Part shown: in pieces, positions 57,803 through 64,000 of the stretch
How positions within the stretch are numbered: the first letter of the stretch is position 1
Layout: every line of letters starts with the position of its first letter
Notes under the pieces: model-generated
What the model saw: only the letters and a program-made list of their open reading frames with translations
Database searches by the model: none
Told to the model about the DNA's origin: nothing
Program-made: the position numbers and the translations under genes
Source: Halorubrum sp. JWXQ-INN 858
GTDB lineage: Archaea > Halobacteriota > Halobacteria > Halobacteriales > Haloferacaceae
NCBI RefSeq assembly: GCF_009806985.1
Contig: NZ_WUAX01000005.1
Coordinates: 209,373 to 273,372 of the forward strand
Direction of reading: 5' to 3'
Length of the DNA: 64,000 nt

Positions 57803-60337
57803 CTACGGCTCGTAGCTCGCGCCGATCACGCCGCGGATACGCTCGGCGGTGACGGCACCGACGCCGTCGACCGCCAGGAGGTCGTCCTCGGGCGCGGTCA
57901 TCACGGCCTCGACGCTGCCGAAGTGCTCGAGGAGCGAGCGGGCGGTGACGGGGCCGATGTCGGCGATGGCGGACACCACGTACTCCTGTTGTTCGGCGCG
58001 CGTCTTCGTCGTCTTCTCGCCGTGAACGCTCACCTCCCGGTCGCGGGTCTCCTGCTCGCGGCGGGCGATCGTCGCCAGCAGCTCGGTCGTGTCCGTCTCG
58101 TCCTCCGTCCGGAGGACGCTGACCCCGAAGTCGATCGCCAGCGCGGAGAGCGCGCCCCGGATCGCGTTGGGGTCGATGTCGCGCTGGCCGTAGAGGTTCG
58201 TCCCCTCGACGACGACCACGGGGCGTGCGTACGCCCGCGAGAGCTCACCGACCTGCGTGAACAGCGACCGGTCGGCGTCGAGCATCGAGTCGACGAAGTC
58301 GGCGGCCGACTTCCGCTCGACGGCGACCCGGTCGGAGAGGACGTAGTCGCCGACGGCGAGCGTCTCCAGCCGCGTCACGAGCCCGTCCCGCGTCGAGAGG
58401 GACTTCGCGATCGCGGAGTCGAGCTCGCGCTGGTCGATCACGACCTCGACGCCGCCGTCGACCCCGGCCGTCGCGACGACCGCGTCGTCCCCGCCGTCGT
58501 TCGCTTCGGCGTCGTCCGCTTCGGCGTCGTTCGCGCCGCCATCGACCGTCTCGTCCCCGTCGTCGTCCCCTCCGCCCTCGCGGGCGTCGGCCGCGAAGTC
58601 GGTGAGCGCGGCCGGGGCGTCCCCGCTGCTTGCTCCGTCGTCGGCGTCCGCATCGCCGGCATCCGCATTGTCGGCATTCGCGCCGTCGGGGACGTCGTCG
58701 CCTCCGTCGCCGCTGTCGTCGGTGTCGCCGTTATCGCCGGCGCCCGGCCCCGCGAAGGCGTCGAGCCCCGACTGATCCCCACCGCCGACGGTCGACTCGA
58801 TCTCACCGGTTGCGGCCTTGAGGTCGGCGAGCTCGCGTTCCATCCGCTTCTCCCGTCGCCTCGAGATCCAGAAGAACGCCTCGTCGCGGGTGTCGGCCGC
58901 CATCAGCACCACGACCTCCCCGCTCGCCTGCCGGCCCGTCCGACCCTTGCGCTGGATCGAGCGGATCGCGGTCGGCACGGGCTCGTAAAAGCAGACGAGG
59001 TCGACCTCGGGGACGTCGAGCCCCTCCTCGGCGACGGAGGTGGAGACGAGCACCTCGAACTCGCCCGCGCGGAAGTCGTCGAGCGTCTCCTGTTGTTGCT
59101 TCTGTGTCATCCCGTCCGAGCCCTCCTTGTCGCCCTGTCCGACGAACTTCCGGACGTCGAAGCTCGCCGCGAGGAACTCGACGAGCGCCTCGGCGGTGTC
59201 GCGCGACTCGGTGAAGAGGATCGCGCGCTCGCCGTCGTTGATGCCGAGCGTCTCCGCGAGCAGGATCCGCGCCTGCGAGAACTTCGGGTGGAGCCCGTCG
59301 AACGACTCGGCCTGTCGCATCGCCTCCCGGACCTTCGGGTCGGCGATCATCCGCTGGCTCGCCTTCGATGCGCCCGATGAGCGGGCCGCGTTGCGCTGGC
59401 GCTCGAAGTACCGGCGGACTGACTCGACCGACTGCGTCTCGACGAGTTCGACCGCGCGACGGAGCTTCATCACCTCGGCGTGGGTACTCATCCCCTTGTA
59501 CCCGTCCGACTGGTCGTTGTCCATCATCCGCTTGAGCTGCCCGCGCATCTCGTTGAGGTCGCGCTGGGAGAGGTCGGGGCTGGTGGTGTTCGTCACGCCG
59601 ATCGACTTCAGTTTCTCCAGCCGGTCGACTATCACCGCGTTGAGCGCGTCACGGATCGCGATCACCTCCTCCGGGAGGTCGACCTCGACCCACCTGACGT
59701 CGGTGTCGTGGGTGTACTCGGAGACGTCGGCGTCGTCCTCCGTCATCACCTCGACGTTCCGGAGCCCGAGGTTCGTACAGACCGTCTCGATCTCCTCGGT
59801 GTCGCCGCCGGGCGACGCCGACATCCCCGTGACGAGCGGGTCCGCGGCGTCCGCGTGGTACCGCTCGGCGATGTAGACGTACGCGTAGTCGCCGGTCGCG
59901 CGGTGACACTCGTCGAAGGTGAGGTGGGTGACGTCCCGCAGCGAGATCCGGTTGCCGACGAGGTCGTTCTCGACGACCTGCGGGGTCGCGATCACGACGC
60001 GTGCGCGCTCCCACAGCGCGGCGCGGTCGTCCGGACGCACCTCGCCGGTGAACACGACGATCTCCTCGTCGGGGATCTCGAGCGCCTCCCGGTAGAACTC
60101 CGCGTGCTGCTGGACGAGCGGCTTGGTCGGGGCCAGAAAGAGGGCCGTTCCGCCCGCCTCGTGGAGGCGGTTCGCGGTGACCAGCAGGCTCACGGCCGTC
60201 TTCCCGAGACCGGTCGGGAGACAGACCAGGGTGTCCGCCGTCCGCGCGGCGTCCGCGAGCCGGAGCTGGTAGCGGCGGTGCTGGAGGAAGTCGTCGACGA
60301 GCAGCGGGTGGGAGATCCCCGTGGCCTCGGTCGCCAT
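57803..60337 (-). CDS. hef: Hef: fused DEAH helicase and XPF-type nuclease
   Basis: An 844-residue protein of the Hef family (archaeal XPF/FANCM relative), acting at stalled replication forks. Helicase: Walker A PTGLGKT (41-47), FDECH box (141-145), SATSAS-type GMSASPGGD, and C-terminal helicase motif GRTGRQASGEVVVL. Then a very acidic, repetitive linker (about 505-615). The ERCC4 nuclease core has VAVERKSAADF (ERK near 673-675) and GDYVLSDR; the tandem helix-hairpin-helix at the end contains IGPVTARSLLEHFG and VDGVGAVTAERI. The linker length is unusual. ATG 60337 begins before the helicase motif I. Confidence 0.95.
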   Translation of the reverse strand: MATEATGISHPLLVDDFLQHRRYQLRLADAARTADTLVCLPTGLGKTAVSLLVTANRLHEAGGTALFLAPTKPLVQQHAEFYREALEIPDEEIVVFTGEVRPDDRAALWERARVVIATPQVVENDLVGNRISLRDVTHLTFDECHRATGDYAYVYIAERYHADAADPLVTGMSASPGGDTEEIETVCTNLGLRNVEVMTEDDADVSEYTHDTDVRWVEVDLPEEVIAIRDALNAVIVDRLEKLKSIGVTNTTSPDLSQRDLNEMRGQLKRMMDNDQSDGYKGMSTHAEVMKLRRAVELVETQSVESVRRYFERQRNAARSSGASKASQRMIADPKVREAMRQAESFDGLHPKFSQARILLAETLGINDGERAILFTESRDTAEALVEFLAASFDVRKFVGQGDKEGSDGMTQKQQQETLDDFRAGEFEVLVSTSVAEEGLDVPEVDLVCFYEPVPTAIRSIQRKGRTGRQASGEVVVLMAADTRDEAFFWISRRREKRMERELADLKAATGEIESTVGGGDQSGLDAFAGPGAGDNGDTDDSGDGGDDVPDGANADNADAGDADADDGASSGDAPAALTDFAADAREGGGDDDGDETVDGGANDAEADDAEANDGGDDAVVATAGVDGGVEVVIDQRELDSAIAKSLSTRDGLVTRLETLAVGDYVLSDRVAVERKSAADFVDSMLDADRSLFTQVGELSRAYARPVVVVEGTNLYGQRDIDPNAIRGALSALAIDFGVSVLRTEDETDTTELLATIARREQETRDREVSVHGEKTTKTRAEQQEYVVSAIADIGPVTARSLLEHFGSVEAVMTAPEDDLLAVDGVGAVTAERIRGVIGASYEP

Positions 60338-60389
60338 CGGCGGCTCTTGGCCGGCTTCGCCCTAAAGCCTTCGCGAAGCGGGGTGGAAG

Positions 60390-60491
60390 TTATCGGGCGC
60401 GGTCGTCGTCGCGGACGTCCTCGGGCACGTCCTCGTCGACCAGCGCGGCCCACTCGGCGAGCCGGTCACCTGACGGTGTGCGTGTACTCAT
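60390..60491 (-). CDS. Candidate 33-residue small protein upstream of hef
   Basis: ATG 60491 to 60390 encodes MSTRTPSGDRLAEWAALVDE followed by an acidic/basic tail, 33 residues. A clear TATA-like TTAAGGGG (complement of CCCCTTAA, 60514-60521) lies about 28 nt before the ATG, at exactly leaderless spacing. It lies directly upstream of hef in the same direction. It is short and carries no known domain, so it is a candidate; the promoter could instead serve hef with a leader of about 150 nt. Confidence 0.45.
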   Translation of the reverse strand: MSTRTPSGDRLAEWAALVDEDVPEDVRDDDRAR

Positions 60492-60661
60492 CACACGGGA
60501 AATCCGTGCGATACCCCTTAATCGTTTCTCCCATTCCCTCCGGCTCGGAGCGGGGTGAGGCCCCGTGTCCGCGTCGTGACGCCACATCCGCGCCGCGTCC
60601 TCGGGGACGGCCGTCGTCCGAACACGGTCGCCTTTTAGGGCTCACGCCCGTCCCCGCCCAC

Positions 60662-61195
60662 ATGAGCAAACTCGACGAGTTCCTCGCGGGCGACCGCCTC
60701 GAAGACGTCGTCCTCTTCATCAGCGACGCGTTCCTCGACGACGACTCCCGGCTCCGGAACGTCGGCGAGGAAACCGATCGGGGGGTCCGGCTGATCCTCG
60801 ACGGCGAGACGGGCCGCTCCGCGTTCCAGGCCGGCACCGGGATGGGTGCGATGGAGTTCGCACAGACGGCAACCCGGACCGAGGGACGGATCGCCCGGTC
60901 GCTCGACGACGGCGAGTGTCCGTTCGTCGACGCCGAGGACGCCACGGAAGAAGCCGAGGAGGGCGCTGAAGTCGACGCCGAGGACGCCGAATCCGACCCC
61001 GGGGACGCCGAATCCGACGCCGAGGGCGACGCGTTCGCGGGCGACCACGAGGTCCGGTTCGTCTTCGCGTTCGCGGAGGGGCAAAACGAGGAGGTCGGCG
61101 GGATCTACGCGGAGGGCGACGTCGTCCACGCGTACGCTCACTGCGCCTGCGGCGAGAGCTACTCGCACAAGTGGGTCGTCGGCGACCGGGCTTGA
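60662..61195 (+). CDS. Conserved haloarchaeal protein (DUF5807-like?)
   Basis: A 177-residue soluble acidic protein. Segments SKLDEFLAGDRLEDVVLFISDAF, GVRLILDGETGRSAFQAGTG and MEFAQTATRTEGRIARSL look folded; a central acidic repeat (about 98-122: EDATEEAEEGAEVDAEDAES) follows, then EVRFVFAFAEGQNEEVGGIY and HAYAHCACGESYSHKWVVGDRA with C-x-C. The final CACGESYSHKW may bind metal. I recall the haloarchaeal family DUF5807 with this start but have not searched. ATG 60662 is preceded by TTTTAGG about 28 nt upstream. Confidence 0.75.
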   Translation: MSKLDEFLAGDRLEDVVLFISDAFLDDDSRLRNVGEETDRGVRLILDGETGRSAFQAGTGMGAMEFAQTATRTEGRIARSLDDGECPFVDAEDATEEAEEGAEVDAEDAESDPGDAESDAEGDAFAGDHEVRFVFAFAEGQNEEVGGIYAEGDVVHAYAHCACGESYSHKWVVGDRA

Positions 61196-61246
61196 TCCCA
61201 CGACAGAGGGTGGGTTCTTTATCAGTCGGGGGTCGTAGTTCAGCGT

Positions 61247-61726
61247 ATGCCGATCACCGAATCAGACCTTCCCGGCGTCGGGAAGAAGTTCGAGATCGAC
61301 CTCGCCGACGGCGAGATGATCGTCGTCATCCACAACACCGGCAAGCGGGAGCTGTTCTACCGTCCCGAGTCGAACGCCGACTCCGAGAAGGTGTTCGAGT
61401 TCTCCGACGACCTCGCCCGGAAGATCGGGTCGATCATCGAGGGGGCACACTTCCAGCCGATCGAACCGGCCACCCAGGAGACGACCCTCCCGGGCGGGAT
61501 CCTCCTCGAGTGGTACGAGGTACAGCCGGGCTCCTCGCTGATCGGCGAGACGCTCGAAAGCGCGGACGTCGGGAACCGAAGCGGCTTCACGATCGTCGCG
61601 ATCCAGCGCGAGGACACGACGATCGACAGCCCGCCGGCCGACACCACGATTCAGGAGGCCGACACGCTGATCGGCGTGGGAACACGGGAGAACTGCGAGT
61701 CGTTCGAGGAGATTCTCACGGAATGA
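61247..61726 (+). CDS. khtT: KhtT-like regulatory subunit with TrkA-C domain
   Basis: A 159-residue protein. N-terminal KhtT-type domain: MPITESDLPGVGKKFEIDLADGE, then VVIHNTGKRELFYRP; C-terminal TrkA-C (about 82-155: LLEWYEVQPGSSLIGETLES, GFTIVAIQREDTTIDSPPADT, and LIGVGTRENCESFE). In Bacillus KhtT regulates the K+/H+ antiporter KhtU; TrkA-C domains bind c-di-AMP or nucleotides. The antiporter gene starts 78 nt downstream, in line with a KhtTU pair. Symbol given by analogy. Confidence 0.85.
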   Translation: MPITESDLPGVGKKFEIDLADGEMIVVIHNTGKRELFYRPESNADSEKVFEFSDDLARKIGSIIEGAHFQPIEPATQETTLPGGILLEWYEVQPGSSLIGETLESADVGNRSGFTIVAIQREDTTIDSPPADTTIQEADTLIGVGTRENCESFEEILTE

Positions 61727-61804
61727 GGAGGGACTCGACCGGTCACGTCCGCCGCCGGCGCGGATCCGCGGATCCCTCGTGTCCCGCGATCGGGGTGAGC
61801 CTCC

Positions 61805-63055
61805 GTGGCTGATCTCCTGCTCGAGATCGGGGTCATGTTCGCGGCGATCGCCGGCGTCGGCGCGCTCGCGGACCGCCTCGGCCAGTCGGTGATCCCCTTC
61901 TACATCGTCTCCGGGATGCTGCTCGGGGAGTTCGTGCTCGGCCGGGTCGGGCTCCCGGTCCTCGGCGAGGTGTTCGTCGCGGAGTCGGAGTTCATCGCGC
62001 TGGGTGCGGAGCTCGGGATCGTCTTCCTGTTGTTCTTCCTCGGGCTGGAGTTCAACCTCGATCGGCTGCTCGACCGCCGCACGGAGATCGGGACGGCGGG
62101 GACGATCGACCTCGGGATCAACTTCGGGGCCGGCTTCGTCATCGGCTGGCTCGTCTTCGGCTCGTTCCTGCCGGCGTTCCTGATCGCCGGGATCGTCTAC
62201 ATCTCCTCGTCGGCGGTGATCACGAAGTCGCTCATCGACCTCGGCTGGATCGCCAACGACGAGTCCGAGCCGATGCTCGGCACGCTCGTCTACGAGGACC
62301 TCTTCATCGCCGTCTACCTCGCCGTCGTGTCCGCGATCGTCCTCGGGAGCGGCGGGGTCGAGGAGGCCGCCATCGACGTCGGCGTCGCGGTCGCGTTCAT
62401 CGTCGCGCTGCTGTTGCTCGTCTACCTCGGCACCGGCTTCTTCTCCCGACTGGTCGAGACCGACGACCACGAGTCCGTGGTGCTCCGGACCGTCGGGGTG
62501 CTCGTGCTGATCGCGGGGGCGGCGCTCACGCTCGGCGTCAGTGAGGCGGTCGCGGCCTTCTTCGTGGGGATGGCGTTCTCCGCGACGGACCACGTCCACC
62601 AGCTCGAGGAGCTGCTCGAGCCGTTGCGGGACACGTTCGCCGCCGTCTTCTTCTTCTGGATCGGGCTCGTCACCGACCCGCTGCTGTTCGGCGGGGTGGC
62701 GGCACTGATCCTGTTGGCGGTCCTCGTCACGACGCCGACGAAGCTCGTCAGCGGCTTCCTCGGCGGGCGGGCGTTCGGGCTCGACACGCGCCGCTCGACA
62801 CGCGTCGGGCTCGGCATGACGACCCGCGGGGAGTTCTCGCTCATCATCGCGACGATCGCCATCGCCGGCGCGGAGGCCGGGACGTTCGACGCGACGCTCG
62901 CGGCGACGATCAACGCGTTCGCCGTCGGCTACGTGCTGGTCATGGCGATCCTCGGGACCACCCTGATGGGCTACTCCGAGCCGTTCGAGAAGTTCGCCGT
63001 CTCCCGGCTCGGCGCCGGGGACTCGGAGCGGTCGGCCCCCGAGCCCGGCGACTGA
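61805..63055 (+). CDS. khtU: Monovalent cation:proton antiporter (KhtU/KefB-type, CPA2)
   Basis: A 416-residue polytopic membrane protein of the CPA2 antiporter family, with about 12 hydrophobic segments. Motifs: DRLGQSVIPFYIVSGMLLGEF, FLLFFLGLEFNLDRL, GWLVFGSFLPAFLIAGIVYISSSAVITKSL (positions about 115-150, includes ion-binding candidates) and LGMTTRGEFSLIIATIA near residue 340. GTG 61805 is the start after a GTGAGCCTCC; family N-terminus matches. No cytosolic TrkA-N domain is fused, consistent with the separate KhtT-like regulator. Probably K+/H+ exchange for pH or osmotic homeostasis. Confidence 0.88.
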   Translation: MADLLLEIGVMFAAIAGVGALADRLGQSVIPFYIVSGMLLGEFVLGRVGLPVLGEVFVAESEFIALGAELGIVFLLFFLGLEFNLDRLLDRRTEIGTAGTIDLGINFGAGFVIGWLVFGSFLPAFLIAGIVYISSSAVITKSLIDLGWIANDESEPMLGTLVYEDLFIAVYLAVVSAIVLGSGGVEEAAIDVGVAVAFIVALLLLVYLGTGFFSRLVETDDHESVVLRTVGVLVLIAGAALTLGVSEAVAAFFVGMAFSATDHVHQLEELLEPLRDTFAAVFFFWIGLVTDPLLFGGVAALILLAVLVTTPTKLVSGFLGGRAFGLDTRRSTRVGLGMTTRGEFSLIIATIAIAGAEAGTFDATLAATINAFAVGYVLVMAILGTTLMGYSEPFEKFAVSRLGAGDSERSAPEPGD

Positions 63056-63147
63056 ATGAAACCGGCCGTCCCCCGGAGCCCGGCGACTGACCCGGGCGCC
63101 GCTCGCGGTCGTCGGTCTCGCCGGGTCGTTTCCGCCCTTCCCGTCGC

Positions 63148-64000
63148 CTACTCGTCGAGCACCGTCGCACCCGGCCCGATCCGCGTCTGGTACGCCCGCG
63201 AGTCGATGCCCGCGTCCGCGAACGCGTCGAGCATGGCGGCGGCGATCCCCTTCCGTCGGCCGTCGCGGCAGGCGGCGACCACCGCGGGCCCCGCGCCGCT
63301 GACAGTCACGCCGGTCGCGCCCGCGTCGAAGGCGGCCTCGCGGACCCCGTCGTAGCCGGTGATGAGGCGGGCGCGCTCGGGCGTGACGACCGGGTCGTTC
63401 ATGCCCGCGCCGACGAGCGTCGGGTCGGACCGGCACATCCCGACGGCGAGCGTCGCGGCGTTGCCGACCGTCTCGACGAGCGCGTCCATCGAGGCCGTCT
63501 CCGGGACGACCCGTCGCGCGTCGCGCGTCGAGACGGCGACGTCGGGCAGGCAGACGACGAGGGGGACGTCGGCGCTCACCGCGTGGGTGCCCTCGGTCGT
63601 CGTGATGGTGAACCCGCCGAGCAGCGACGGCGCGACGTTGTCCGAGTGGGCGACGCCCGAGACGACCGCCTCGCCCTCGGCGGCGACGGGGACGAGCTCG
63701 GCCCGCGAGAGGCCGCGGTCGTACAGGCGATTGAGGGCGACGGCCGCGCCGGCGGCGCTCGCGGCCGACGAGCCGAGCCCCGACGCGGGCCGGACCCCCT
63801 TGTCGATGTGGATGTGGGCGGGCGCGTCGAGCTCCTCGACGACCGCGCCGACGGTGTTCTGCTCCGGGTCCTCCGGGATGTACTGGGCCCCGACGCCGGT
63901 CACCTCGATGGTCGTCCGCTCTGCCTTCTCGACGGTCACGACGTCGGCCGGGCGGGAGAGCGCGGCCCCGAACACGTCGAAGCCGCTCCCGAGGTTGGCG
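63148..64000 (-). CDS. thrB: Homoserine kinase, C-terminal part
   Basis: A GHMP kinase missing its first residues beyond the window end; about 284 residues are visible. The first visible residues are ANLGSGFDVFGAAL, a homoserine-kinase N-terminal motif. GHMP ATP loop VRPASGLGSSAASAAGAAVALN; C-terminal VTVSGAGPAVVAAC. It phosphorylates homoserine for threonine synthesis. An in-frame GTG at 63975 is internal, not the start. The downstream neighbour is the convergent antiporter gene. Confidence 0.95.
   Translation of the reverse strand, partial: ANLGSGFDVFGAALSRPADVVTVEKAERTTIEVTGVGAQYIPEDPEQNTVGAVVEELDAPAHIHIDKGVRPASGLGSSAASAAGAAVALNRLYDRGLSRAELVPVAAEGEAVVSGVAHSDNVAPSLLGGFTITTTEGTHAVSADVPLVVCLPDVAVSTRDARRVVPETASMDALVETVGNAATLAVGMCRSDPTLVGAGMNDPVVTPERARLITGYDGVREAAFDAGATGVTVSGAGPAVVAACRDGRRKGIAAAMLDAFADAGIDSRAYQTRIGPGATVLDE

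Overview
This window reads as a haloarchaeal (Halobacteria) chromosome segment, most like Halorubrum or a close relative. The reasons are very high GC, strongly Asp/Glu-rich proteins, archaeal TATA-like boxes about 27 nt upstream of many start codons (leaderless mRNAs), and haloarchaeal families such as HalX response regulators, HalOD1 domains, BGTF-type surface proteins and archaellins. Genus assignment is inference. No rRNA, CRISPR array, origin or intact transposase was seen. One tRNA gene, tRNA-Lys(UUU), is present.

Layout. 1-3.0 kb: start of a PLP sulfhydrylase gene (cut by the window edge), a RecJ-like DHH nuclease and a HalX response regulator. 3.1-23.4 kb: a motility locus with a KaiC-like ATPase, a winged-helix regulator, four tandem archaellin genes, a large surface glycoprotein, a VOC protein, cheY-cheC-cheD, then arlCE-F-G-H-I-J (formerly flaCE-J). 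The archaellins form the filament, ArlI/ArlH/ArlJ are the motor and export platform, ArlF/ArlG the stator, ArlCE the switch, and CheY/CheC/CheD tune switching. CheA, CheW, CheB, CheR, transducers and the prepilin peptidase are not here. 23.4-33.4 kb: MutS5-like ATPase, orphan LarE, glutaredoxin, FAD oxidoreductase, pirin, a two-gene DUF1508 locus, an amidohydrolase and a stand-alone HalOD1 protein. 33.6-36.7 kb: pyrG-guaAb-Rossmann-like operon. 36.8-47.4 kb: small proteins, ParB-like HTH protein, M20 peptidase, tRNA-Lys, ketopantoate reductase, CBS protein/glyS/dolichol kinase operon, pdxS and an aldehyde ferredoxin oxidoreductase homologue. 47.5-52.1 kb: mobA, then two AT-richer patches (a universal stress protein; an Lrp-type regulator with a second HalOD1 protein) on either side of a GC-rich amidohydrolase gene. 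52.1-57.8 kb: hemC-SUMT-hemD, then sufS and an IscU/SufU scaffold. 57.8-64 kb: Hef helicase-nuclease, small proteins, a KhtT/KhtU-like antiporter pair and the thrB homoserine kinase (cut by the window end).

Most notable: three of four archaellin mRNAs begin with the same TGCCC/GGGCA hairpin at the predicted 5' end; the archaellins share a 134-nt identical block and carry no N-glycosylation sequon, whereas the neighbouring surface glycoprotein has five; the AOR homologue keeps pterin-site motifs but lacks all four expected Fe-S cysteines; a TnpB-type (IS200/IS605) right-end hairpin is left without tnpB beside the DUF1508 locus; a strong double hairpin lies at 13.43-13.50 kb; two AT-rich patches carry stress or regulatory genes and have repeat-like borders; and many spacers carry short GC-rich tandem duplications, often beginning in or just after the stop codon.
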